DNA of 45,963 nt from Pedobacter sp. UBA4863. GTDB lineage: Bacteria > Bacteroidota > Bacteroidia > Sphingobacteriales > Sphingobacteriaceae. Below are positions 33,604-41,671 of this stretch, piece by piece. Position 1 is the first letter of the stretch. Each line of letters opens with the position of its first letter. The notes below the pieces were generated by a model. The model was not told where the DNA came from, did no database searches, and saw only the letters and a list, made by a program, of their open reading frames with translations. The stretch covers positions 142,051 to 188,013 of the forward strand of contig NZ_DHDZ01000015.1 in NCBI RefSeq assembly GCF_002399615.1. Reading direction: 5' to 3'. The position numbers were made by a program, and so were the translations under genes.

Positions 33604-35166
33604 ATGAAGAAACTATGCTTAACCAACTTGCTCATAATTACTGCAATATTTGGTGCACATGCTCAAAAAATAGATTATCTAATTAAAAACGGCTATGTAT
33701 TTGACGGTACTGGCGCAGATTCTGTACAACAAGATATAGGTATTTACCAAAATAAAATTGTATTTATAGGTAATAGCAATAAATTGGCTCAACCACCTAA
33801 AAAAATAATTGATGCCAAAGGAAAATATATAGCACCTGGTTTTATAGACCCACATACCCATATCGAAAGGTTATTAGATTCTGATGATAAAGAAAAAAGA
33901 GCAGCGCTAATATGGTTAAGACAAGGTGTTACCACTGTATTAACAGGTAATGATGGTTATGGTAAAACCAATGTTGGACAAATTTTTAGTAACTGGGAGA
34001 AAAACGGTATAGGCCCAAATGTAGCCATGTTTGTTGGTTTTGGCCCAGTTAGAACTGCCGTAGTAGGCGATATGCCAGTGCAACCCACCGAAAAACAAGT
34101 ACTTGAAATGCAGCAGGTGGTAGAACAAGGCATGAAAGATGGTGCCATAGGTTTTTCTACCGGATTGTCTTACTTGCCGCAAACATTCGCTAAAACACCA
34201 GAAATAATTGCCCTTGCTAAAGCGGCTTCCAAATACAATGGCATATACGACACCCACATGCGTGCTCAAAGCTGGCCCAACTCTAAAGGTGCCATCGAAG
34301 AGGTATTAGAAATAGAAAAACAGGCAGGTATTAAGGTGCATATTTCGCATATTAAATCTTCTGGACCTATTGCCTTTGGTAAGAGTACTAATATTTTAAA
34401 GCTATTAGATGCAGCTCGTAAACAAGGTTCTACAATAGATGCTAGTGTATATCCTTATACAGCTTCTGCCAATGGCTTAAGAGGTTTGTTACCACTTTGG
34501 GCTCGTGAAGAGGGTACAGAGAAAATGGTTAAAAACTTTGACGACCCTGTTTCTTTAGAGAAAATTAAAGCAGCAGTTGCTCAAAGTTTAATCAAAAATG
34601 GGGGCGGTAAAACTCAATTAATTACTACCCGAAGCAAATCGATGGCAAACCTTAATGGTAAAACCGTAGCCGAGATTGCTAACATGTGGGACGTGCCTGA
34701 GGAAGAAGTTATCATCAGAATACTGAAAAGAAATCCAACCATTGGTGTAATATCATTTGGCATGGATGAAGGTGATGTGCTTAATTTTTTGCGAAAACCT
34801 TACATTGTTGTGGGTTCAGATGGTACCGACTCTCATCCACGCGGCGCTGGAACTTTTGCTAAAGTAATTAACGAGTATGTTATTCAGCAGAAAATAATGC
34901 CCTTAAAAGAAATGATTTATAAATCTACCGGGCTAACTGCTGAAAAATTTAAATTGAAAGATAGAGGAGTAATAAAAGAAGGTGCAATTGCCGACATCGT
35001 GATTTTCGATCCTAAAACTTACAAAGCAAATTCAACCTATCAAAACCCAACAGATCTCGCTACTGGCGTACAAGCGGTGTTTGTAAATGGCCAGTTGGTA
35101 ATTGAAAACGATGTGTACAATGGCAGTCTTGTAGGCAAGGTAATTAGGTATAATAAACAAGAATAA
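33604..35166 (+). CDS. N-acyl-D-amino-acid deacylase family amidohydrolase, copy 1
   Basis: A 520-residue exported amidohydrolase (signal peptide ending AHA before Q21). Metal ligands are H84 and H86 (GFIDPHTHIE), H218 (YDTHMRAQ), H249 (HISHIKSSG), and D406 (VGSDGTDSHPRGAGTF), as in D-aminoacylase. In the classical enzyme a Cys in GNCG bridges or binds zinc; here the block reads LTGNDGYG, with D117 at that position. Expected role: release of a D-amino acid from an N-acyl-D-amino acid or a related amide. Copies 1 and 3 are closer to each other than to copy 2 (for example FSTGLSYLPQ, and SSGP/ASGP after SHIK). It ends 3 nt before copy 2. Confidence 0.88.
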   Translation: MKKLCLTNLLIITAIFGAHAQKIDYLIKNGYVFDGTGADSVQQDIGIYQNKIVFIGNSNKLAQPPKKIIDAKGKYIAPGFIDPHTHIERLLDSDDKEKRAALIWLRQGVTTVLTGNDGYGKTNVGQIFSNWEKNGIGPNVAMFVGFGPVRTAVVGDMPVQPTEKQVLEMQQVVEQGMKDGAIGFSTGLSYLPQTFAKTPEIIALAKAASKYNGIYDTHMRAQSWPNSKGAIEEVLEIEKQAGIKVHISHIKSSGPIAFGKSTNILKLLDAARKQGSTIDASVYPYTASANGLRGLLPLWAREEGTEKMVKNFDDPVSLEKIKAAVAQSLIKNGGGKTQLITTRSKSMANLNGKTVAEIANMWDVPEEEVIIRILKRNPTIGVISFGMDEGDVLNFLRKPYIVVGSDGTDSHPRGAGTFAKVINEYVIQQKIMPLKEMIYKSTGLTAEKFKLKDRGVIKEGAIADIVIFDPKTYKANSTYQNPTDLATGVQAVFVNGQLVIENDVYNGSLVGKVIRYNKQE

Positions 35167-35169
35167 AAC

Positions 35170-36798
35170 ATGAAAAAGAAGTCCATTGCATTTGTCCTAA
35201 TAGCTGTTGCGCTTAGTTTTATAGGAGTAAATTGTAAAAAAAGTAGAACTGATGCTGCATTTACAAACGAAGTTAAAACTACGGATAAAGCTACCGAAGC
35301 AGATATTTTGATTAAAAATGGACTTTTATACGACGGTACAAGCAATGAACCATCTATAAAGGATATTGCGATAAAAGACAACATTATCGTTTTTATAGGA
35401 ACTGCCAATGAAAAAAATGTAACAGCTCAAAAAACCATTGATGCTAAAGGGTTTATCGTTACTCCGGGGTTTATAGATCCGCACACCCATTGTGAAAGTA
35501 CATTAAACGCCTCAAATTCCATAACCAGAGCAAACCTTTCTTATTTAAGGCAGGGCGTTACCACCATTTTAACCGGAAACGATGGTTATGGTACTATAAA
35601 TACCCAACAACAACTTTCTAAATGGCAAAATGAAGGCATAGGTACCAATGCAGGCCTATTTGTAGGCTTTGGCGAAGTAAGAAAAGAAGTATTAGGTAGC
35701 GACAATGTACAGCCCAGTGTTTTACAATTGGCAACAATGAAAGAATTGGTGGTTAAAGCTATGAAAGAGGGCGCATTTGGATTTTCTACTGCTTTATCTT
35801 ACTTACCTCAATCGTATTCGCTACGAAAGGGCACCGAGGTAAAAGAACTAGCCAAAGCATCGCAACCTTATGGTGGTGTTTATGATACTCATTTAAGAAG
35901 CCAGGGTAGTGGTATAATTGATGCCATTAAAGAAGTTGAAGAAATTAGTGAACATGCTGGCAACCTTAAAGTTCACATTTCGCACATTAAAGTTACGCCA
36001 ATCTCTAATTTTCATTTGGTAAATGATATTATTGCACAAATGAATAATGCCCGTAGCAGAGGTATTGATATGACGGCAAACGTGTATCCATATTTAGCTT
36101 CGGCTGATGGATTAAGTTCTATATTATCTACCTCTTATCGTACTTCCCAGTCGGTATATAACACAAAATATAATAACGCTAACGATAAAAACAACATGCT
36201 GAATGCTGTAAACAATTATTTTAATAGCATTGGCGGGAATATCCAAGAAGGTGCAAAAAGAATAGTTGTAGCCGATTCAAATCCCTTATGGAAAGGTAAA
36301 AGCATTTATGAAATTGCACAAAATCAAAGTAAAACTGAAGCCAATACCGTTTTAGATATGCTGTACACCAAACTGGGAATCGGCATACATACTTATAGCC
36401 AAAGCGAAGACGTGATGAAAGAGTTTTTAAAACAGCCTTTCGTTGTCACTGGGTCTGATGGTGTGAGTAGTCACCCTAGGGCAACGGGCACATTTCCAGA
36501 AGTAATAAAAAAGTATGCTGCAGACCAAAATTTGCAATCTTTAGCGCAAGCAATCCACACCTCATCGGGTTTAACTGCCGAAATATTTGGTATAAAAAAG
36601 AGAGGCTTTTTGAAAGTTGATAATTATGCTGATATCTTAGTAATAGATTTGGATAAATACAAAGCTAACTCATCGTACCAAGAACCTACTTTATATGCAA
36701 CAGGTATAAAACATGTTTTCTTAAACGGCAAGCATGTGATAGAAAACGATGTGTACAAAGGCGTTTTAGCAGGGAAATCGCTAAGAAAAAATGAATGA
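35170..36798 (+). CDS. N-acyl-D-amino-acid deacylase family amidohydrolase, copy 2, probable lipoprotein
   Basis: A 542-residue paralogue. Ligands: H105 and H107 (GFIDPHTHCE), H241 (YDTHLRSQ), H272 (HISHIKVTP), D430 (TGSDGVSSHPRATGTF); again Asp replaces Cys in LTGNDGYG (D138). Unlike copies 1 and 3, its N-terminus ends in a Cys after a hydrophobic stretch (IGVNCKKSR, C22), so it may be a lipoprotein, although Asn before the Cys is not standard. It lacks the SGP after the SHIK motif and has inserts near 215-225 and 325-345, so its substrate may differ. Start 3 nt after copy 1; the racemase gene follows after 36 nt. Confidence 0.87.
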   Translation: MKKKSIAFVLIAVALSFIGVNCKKSRTDAAFTNEVKTTDKATEADILIKNGLLYDGTSNEPSIKDIAIKDNIIVFIGTANEKNVTAQKTIDAKGFIVTPGFIDPHTHCESTLNASNSITRANLSYLRQGVTTILTGNDGYGTINTQQQLSKWQNEGIGTNAGLFVGFGEVRKEVLGSDNVQPSVLQLATMKELVVKAMKEGAFGFSTALSYLPQSYSLRKGTEVKELAKASQPYGGVYDTHLRSQGSGIIDAIKEVEEISEHAGNLKVHISHIKVTPISNFHLVNDIIAQMNNARSRGIDMTANVYPYLASADGLSSILSTSYRTSQSVYNTKYNNANDKNNMLNAVNNYFNSIGGNIQEGAKRIVVADSNPLWKGKSIYEIAQNQSKTEANTVLDMLYTKLGIGIHTYSQSEDVMKEFLKQPFVVTGSDGVSSHPRATGTFPEVIKKYAADQNLQSLAQAIHTSSGLTAEIFGIKKRGFLKVDNYADILVIDLDKYKANSSYQEPTLYATGIKHVFLNGKHVIENDVYKGVLAGKSLRKNE

Positions 36799-36834
36799 TT
36801 AATTATTAAACAAAGTTAAAAAGCATAAAGAAAT

Positions 36835-37587
36835 ATGATTGGGATAGTAGGTGGGGTTGGACCATTAGCGGGGCTAGATGTTTTTAAGAAAATTATTGAG
36901 GAAACTGATGTACAAAAAGATCAGGATCATTTGCCAGTACTCTTAATGTCTTATCCACATTTAATAGTAGATAGAACCGAATATCTTTTAAATAAAATTG
37001 ATGTTAACCCAGCATATGCACTAGCCGATATTATTAAAAAACTGGCCGATAATGGCGTAACGGCAGCTGCTATTCCTTGTAATACGGCTCATGCGCAGGC
37101 TATTTTTTCTGTTGTAGAGCAAGAGTTAGCAAAAAATAAGGTGAACATTAAGCTGTTACATTTGGTAAAAGAAACAGTAAACCAAATCAAGCTAAATGCG
37201 CCCAACGCTAAAGTGGCGGTGCTATCTACCACCGGAACTAGAAATACTGGCTTATATAAAAACATCCTCGTTGACGCTGGTTTAACAGTGGTAGAGCCTA
37301 GCATCGATTGGCAAAATAGGGTACACGATGCCATTTATGACCCAACGTACGGTATCAAAGCATTCTCATCGCCAGTAAAGGAAAAAGCTGTGCAAGAGCT
37401 GCAACAATGTATAGATGTATTGATACAAGAAAACGCTACTCATTTTATATTGGGCTGTACAGAATTACCTTTAGCATTTCCAGAAACATCATATAAAGGA
37501 ATTCCTTTAATAGACCCTAACAGGATAATTGCTAGAGCATTAATAAGAGAAGTGGCAGCGGAAAAATTAAAAAAACAAGATGCGTAA
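36835..37587 (+). CDS. Asp/Glu racemase family protein, cytoplasmic
   Basis: A 250-residue cofactor-independent amino acid racemase. The two catalytic cysteines are C82 (IPCNTAHA) and C208 (ILGCTELPL), and the N-terminal GIVGGVGPLAGLDV is typical of the aspartate racemase branch rather than MurI. There is no signal peptide, so it works in the cytoplasm. It would invert D-Asp or D-Glu, or a related amino acid, to the L-form and so connect the D-amino acids produced outside the membrane with normal metabolism. It overlaps the third deacylase gene by 8 nt (ATGCGTAA), so the two are translated in a coupled way. Which substrate it takes is not shown. Confidence 0.88.
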   Translation: MIGIVGGVGPLAGLDVFKKIIEETDVQKDQDHLPVLLMSYPHLIVDRTEYLLNKIDVNPAYALADIIKKLADNGVTAAAIPCNTAHAQAIFSVVEQELAKNKVNIKLLHLVKETVNQIKLNAPNAKVAVLSTTGTRNTGLYKNILVDAGLTVVEPSIDWQNRVHDAIYDPTYGIKAFSSPVKEKAVQELQQCIDVLIQENATHFILGCTELPLAFPETSYKGIPLIDPNRIIARALIREVAAEKLKKQDA

Positions 37588-39145
37588 GATTTACATTACT
37601 AAAATAATATTCTTCACTATAGCGATGTTATTTTGCTCATTTAGCAAGTTGTATGCACAAACTAAAGCCCAATACGATATCTATATCAAAAATGCCTGCG
37701 TTTTTGATGGTTCTTTAAGCGATTCTACCTTCAGAGATATTGGTTTAAAGGGTGATAAAATTGTGTATTTAGGAAAACCGCTAAAAAAAGTTCTTGCGAA
37801 AAAAATTATCGATGCCAAAGGTAAAATTGTAGCGCCTGGGTTTATTGACCCGCACACTCATGCCGATACTGCCTTAAACTCTTTGAAAGCTACTGAACGT
37901 GCTAATCTTCCATACTTAAGTCAAGGCATTACTACAGTTTTTCTTGGTAACGACGGCTGGGGTACTTACAACATTAAAACCCAACACGAAAAGTTTAGGA
38001 AGGCGGGCATTGGTACTAACGTGGCATCGTTTGTTGGTTTTGGTCCAGTTAGACAAGCAATTTTAGCTAATGATAATAGATTGCCTTCTGCAACAGAAAC
38101 TGAAAAGATGAAGCAATTAGTAGAAAAAGCAATGAAAGAGGGCGCTATTGGAATTTCCACTGGCTTGTCTTACATCCCACAAAATTTCTCCACCACTGCA
38201 GAGCTTATTGAACTGTCGGAAGTAGTTTCAAAATACGGAGGTACTTACGATACGCACATGCGCAACCAAAATACTGGCAGTATTAAAGCTATTGATGAAA
38301 ACCTTGAAATTGGACGAAAGGCCAATATTCCTATTCATATCTCACACATCAAAGCCAGTGGGCCGGCAGCGCATGGTATGAGTACTGAAATCATCCAACA
38401 TATAGCACAAGCTAGAAATAACGGGCAGAATGTTACCGCTAGTGTCTATCCTTATTTAGCTGCAGGTGATGATCTTAATATCCTAATTCCAACTTGGGCT
38501 AAACGGACGGGTCAAAATCAAATGCTTGCTAATTTTAATCAGCCAGATTCGCTAGTTGTAATTAAGGATTGGATTAATATGCGAATTAAAACGCTCGGTG
38601 GTGCCGATAAACTACGTTTGTATTGCCCTAATGACACAAATTATCATGGTAAAACTATTGCTGATCTTGTTGTGAAAACCAACAAACCAGCTAACGATAT
38701 TGTGGTAGAGGCTTTAACCAAATATCCGGCAATGGAGGTGCATTCCTTTGTAATGGACGAAAACGATTTACTTAATTTTATCACAACCAAGTGGATAGCT
38801 ACATGCTCTGATGGAGTGCATGGACATCCAAGGGCAGCAGGCTCCTTCGCCAAAAAAATAAGAACGTATGTTTTAGATAAAAAACTGATTTCTATGAAGT
38901 TTGCTATATATACCTCAACAGGTTTAACAGCTGATTTTTTCAAGTTAAAGCACAGAGGTTACATAAAGGAAGGCAACTATGCCGACTTAGTAATCTTCGA
39001 TCCGAAGACGATTAAGGATAACGCCACCTATAGCAATCCATATGAACTTGCTACCGGAATTGATTACGTGATTATTAATGGAAAATCTGCAATTGAGAAC
39101 GGAAAATACAACAGAAAACTATTAGGAAGAACACTTAAACTATAA
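37580..39145 (+). CDS. N-acyl-D-amino-acid deacylase family amidohydrolase, copy 3
   Basis: A 521-residue paralogue with a cleavable signal (FTIAMLFCSFSKLYA before Q27). Ligands: H92 and H94 (GFIDPHTHAD), H226 (YDTHMRNQ), H256 (HISHIKASG), D411 (CSDGVHGHPRAAGSF); Asp replaces the zinc Cys again in FLGNDGWG (D125). Another difference from copies 1 and 2 is Cys before the metal Asp (TCSDG). It starts within the racemase gene and ends 6 nt before the P1 peptidase gene. Function as for copy 1, probably with different acyl or amino-acid specificity; that is inference from divergence. Confidence 0.88.
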   Translation: MRKIYITKIIFFTIAMLFCSFSKLYAQTKAQYDIYIKNACVFDGSLSDSTFRDIGLKGDKIVYLGKPLKKVLAKKIIDAKGKIVAPGFIDPHTHADTALNSLKATERANLPYLSQGITTVFLGNDGWGTYNIKTQHEKFRKAGIGTNVASFVGFGPVRQAILANDNRLPSATETEKMKQLVEKAMKEGAIGISTGLSYIPQNFSTTAELIELSEVVSKYGGTYDTHMRNQNTGSIKAIDENLEIGRKANIPIHISHIKASGPAAHGMSTEIIQHIAQARNNGQNVTASVYPYLAAGDDLNILIPTWAKRTGQNQMLANFNQPDSLVVIKDWINMRIKTLGGADKLRLYCPNDTNYHGKTIADLVVKTNKPANDIVVEALTKYPAMEVHSFVMDENDLLNFITTKWIATCSDGVHGHPRAAGSFAKKIRTYVLDKKLISMKFAIYTSTGLTADFFKLKHRGYIKEGNYADLVIFDPKTIKDNATYSNPYELATGIDYVIINGKSAIENGKYNRKLLGRTLKL

Positions 39146-39151
39146 TTTATA

Positions 39152-40324
39152 ATGAAATACCCTAAAACCCTAACAGTACTTTTATTGGGAGTTGCAGTTG
39201 TTGCACAAGCACAAGAAAAACGTGGCAGAGCCAGAGATTTTGGTGTGCAAATAGGCATTCTTAAAACTGGACAACACAACGCCATTACCGACGTAGCGGG
39301 GGTAAAGGTTGGCCATACTACCTTAATAAAAGAAGATTCAATCAGAACTGGTGTTACCGCAATTATTCCTCATGAGGGCAATGTATTTCAGCAAAAAGTA
39401 CCAGCAGCGGTATTTGTAGGTAACGGCTTCGGTAAATCAATGGGCTTATCTCAAATTAAGGAATTGGGAAATATAGAAACACCAATATTATTAACCAATA
39501 CGCTAAATGCACCAATGGTTGCAAATGCACTTTTAGACTATATGTTGGCACTGCCAGGCAACGAAAATGTAAAATCTGTTAATGCCATGGTAGGCGAAAC
39601 TAACGATGGCGGACTAAATGACATTAGAGGCCGCCATGTTAAAACAGAAGATGTGCTACAAGCGTTAAAAACTGCCCAGAATGGCCCTGTTGCCGAAGGT
39701 GCAATTGGCGCTGGTACCGGTACCGAAGCTTTAGGTTTTAAAGGAGGCATCGGAACCTCGTCTCGTGTATTGCCCGCTTCTAAAGGTGGTTACACGGTAG
39801 GAGTGTTAGTGCAGTCTAATTTTGGGGGCGTGTTACAAATTAACGGGGCACCAGTAGGACGCGAACTAAACAATTTCTACATGATGGACAAAACCAAGCA
39901 AGTTAAAGCAGATGGTTCTTGCATGATTATTATTGCCACAGATGCGCCTCTGTCTGATAGAAACCTTGAACGTTTAGCGAAGCGTTCATTTATCGCCTTT
40001 GGCAATGTAGGTGCTTTCGCTTCAAACGGCAGCGGCGATTATTCAATTGCTTTTTCTACCTATAACAAAAACCGTGTGCCATATACCACTAGAGAAAAAG
40101 TAAGAACAATAGACGATTTAAATAACGATGAAATGTCGCCATTGTTTATGGCAGTTTGGGAGGCTACACAAGAAGCATTAATCAATTCTCTATTTATGGC
40201 CGAAGACATGAAGGGCAAAAATGGCAGAACCGTTAAAGCCCTACCTATCAAAAAAACAATCGAAATTTTAAAGAAATACAAAGCACTTGATCAAAATAAG
40301 CTGCCTATGGCTATTGAAAATTAG
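39152..40324 (+). CDS. P1 family (DmpA-type) aminopeptidase, exported
   Basis: A 390-residue Ntn-hydrolase-like enzyme of the S58/DmpA family with a signal peptide (LLLGVAVVAQA before Q21). The core GAIGAGTGTEALGFKGGIG (about 183-201) is typical. The autocleavage site is probably G255-S256, in KADGSCMIIIATDAPLSDR; after cleavage Ser256 becomes the N-terminal nucleophile of the beta chain. DmpA enzymes cleave N-terminal residues from peptides and also D-Ala amides or esters, and some handle beta-amino acids, so it suits an operon for D- or non-standard amino acids. It is 6 nt after copy 3 and is the last gene of the operon. No terminator hairpin immediately follows. Confidence 0.9.
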   Translation: MKYPKTLTVLLLGVAVVAQAQEKRGRARDFGVQIGILKTGQHNAITDVAGVKVGHTTLIKEDSIRTGVTAIIPHEGNVFQQKVPAAVFVGNGFGKSMGLSQIKELGNIETPILLTNTLNAPMVANALLDYMLALPGNENVKSVNAMVGETNDGGLNDIRGRHVKTEDVLQALKTAQNGPVAEGAIGAGTGTEALGFKGGIGTSSRVLPASKGGYTVGVLVQSNFGGVLQINGAPVGRELNNFYMMDKTKQVKADGSCMIIIATDAPLSDRNLERLAKRSFIAFGNVGAFASNGSGDYSIAFSTYNKNRVPYTTREKVRTIDDLNNDEMSPLFMAVWEATQEALINSLFMAEDMKGKNGRTVKALPIKKTIEILKKYKALDQNKLPMAIEN

Positions 40325-40341
40325 TAAAAACAACATTTTTT

Positions 40342-40371
40342 GTTAATAACTTGATTGTTAACAACTTGAAG
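40342..40371. repeat. 15-bp tandem repeat with GTTAAyAACTTG core
   Basis: Two adjacent 15-nt units, GTTAATAACTTGATT and GTTAACAACTTGAAG, agree at 12 of 15 positions. A further GGTTAACAAC occurs at 40431-40440 and a related sequence in inverse orientation at 40457-40471. They may be binding sites or remnants of a repeat. The role is unknown. Confidence 0.5.
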
Positions 40372-40664
40372 TGTTTGTTGCACAATATTAAGATTAACGC
40401 TAAAATGCTCATATTTTAACCATTAAAAACGGTTAACAACCTTAAATATTTGGTGAGTAAGTTGTTAGTAACATTTAATCAATTTTCTTGGCAAATATTG
40501 CCTATCAAGTTAACTTAGATACTATCAATAACGAAGTACTTTGACCGTCTTAAAAAATCCAAAACGAAAAGTAAGCTGAAAAGCTAAAACTTTCGGGATC
40601 CAAATTGTATCAGTCTATATGTGTTTAAGTAACGCAGTAGGTTCATGCTTAGTTTTATACTAAA

Positions 40665-40847
40665 ATGAATATAATTAGCAAACTCCAATTGTTCGCAAGA
40701 AAAAATAGAGCCGCTAAAGTAGCAATACAAATACTGAACAATAACAGACAATGATGGAAAAAAGCTATAATTCTATGGAAGGAAGCCTATGAACATCATC
40801 CTAAAGCAAAACATTCGAAAGAAAAGAAGCTTAAAAGGGCAAAGTAA
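40665..40847 (+). pseudogene. Possible small gene with an in-frame UGA
   Basis: From ATG at 40665 a frame runs 29 codons (MNIISKLQLFARKNRAAKVA, then IQILNNNRQ), meets TGA at 40752-40754, and then continues open for another 30 codons (WKKAIILWKEAYEHHPKAKH, then SKEKKLKRAK) to TAA at 40847. A strong terminator begins 46 nt later. Composition is basic and helical on both sides. Either a 60-residue small protein is interrupted by a nonsense change, or two frames are abutting by chance. I do not recognise a family. The frame lengths alone are within chance for AT-rich DNA. Confidence 0.3.
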
Positions 40848-40892
40848 AATTCAATTGATAGCTTATCCATATTTACGAATAAGGGTAGGTTT

Positions 40893-40932
40893 AAAACGGA
40901 GAACCAAATCGAAAGAGGCAGTTCTCCGTTTT
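40893..40932 (+). terminator. Intrinsic terminator
   Basis: AAAACGGAGAAC (40893-40904) pairs perfectly with GTTCTCCGTTTT (40921-40932) over a 16-nt loop, and the T-run continues to 40933. It is 570 nt after the P1 peptidase stop, too far to be its ordinary terminator, and suggests that some short transcript ends here. Confidence 0.8.
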
Positions 40933-41072
40933 TGTTTATCATACTTTTTAAAATCTTGTTGTCCTAATCAACAAATTGGGCAAATCATTATTGCAGTAAA
41001 ACACGAAGGATAAATTTTTGGGCTATTTGGTGGCTTTGCGATTAAAAAAGAAAATCTCGAAAACTATAAATG

Positions 41073-41543
41073 CTAATCCTTCACAGAAATAAAAGTCTCC
41101 ACTTCTGCCTTGTCACCATCCTGATATTTTTTTCCGTGAATGGTAAAATCGGCTTGGTAGGCCCGTTTTGAGTTTAAGGTTTCGCCTCCCCATATTTCTA
41201 GCCAAGTGTTAAAAACGGCTTCGGGCATTTTCCCTTTAGAAATAAACTTCTGGTAGTTAGCGGTTTCAATAGTAAGTCCAACAAAACCCTGAGGAATATT
41301 TTCTAATGAGCTCACCGCTAATCCTACAATAGTGGTATAATAACCGGTAAAATCCGTTTCGTAGTCAGTATAAACGGCATAAATTTCATCGCTAACCTTA
41401 TGGGTAATTTGCTTTTGAACATCCTCTTTCCAAAACCTGCCCCACAAGGTTTCTATATCTTTTGCAGATTGCCCGTTCTCGTTAGTTGTTCTTATCGAAA
41501 CTCCTACAACATAAAATTTTTGAATAAGTTGATTTTTTATCAT
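41073..41543 (-). CDS. GyrI-like/effector-binding domain protein
   Basis: A 156-residue single-domain protein of the GyrI-like or integron-associated effector-binding type (Cass2 group), recognised from FYVVGVSIRTTNENGQSAKDI, IYAVYTDYETDFTGYYT and the end HGKKYQDGDKAEVETFISV. The fold binds hydrophobic or cationic small molecules and often stands next to AraC-like DNA-binding domains, which are absent here. So it may sequester or sense a drug or metabolite. It is a single gene on the minus strand, divergent from the PhoH gene. Confidence 0.8.
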   Translation of the reverse strand: MIKNQLIQKFYVVGVSIRTTNENGQSAKDIETLWGRFWKEDVQKQITHKVSDEIYAVYTDYETDFTGYYTTIVGLAVSSLENIPQGFVGLTIETANYQKFISKGKMPEAVFNTWLEIWGGETLNSKRAYQADFTIHGKKYQDGDKAEVETFISVKD

Positions 41544-41671
41544 GATCTATTTTTGATTAAACTTCAAACCTAACATGCGCTACTGACAACCCTATGTCAG
41601 TTAAACTAAGCTTTAAAAAAAAATAGATGTTATTTAACTTTATACTTATTAAAGCTTAAATTTAAAGTACT

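Larger units (their letters stand above)
40325..41072. other. 748-nt gene-poor gap after the D-amino-acid operon
   Basis: This stretch between the P1 peptidase and the GyrI-like gene has no convincing protein of normal size. It holds a tandem repeat (40342-40371), a possible broken small gene (40665-40847) and an intrinsic terminator (40893-40932), listed separately. In the first 180 nt there are several copies of GTTAACAAC. I found no tRNA or riboswitch pattern. Confidence 0.6.

Noticed and set aside
40325..40520. GTTAACAAC repeats as a replication origin or dif site
   Set aside because: No DnaA boxes, no dnaA gene, and only partial similarity to any recombination site.
40789..41013. 74-codon open frame in the gap after the P1 peptidase
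   Set aside because: It runs through the whole 40893-40932 terminator hairpin, its composition is very basic, and no family is recognised; more likely chance.
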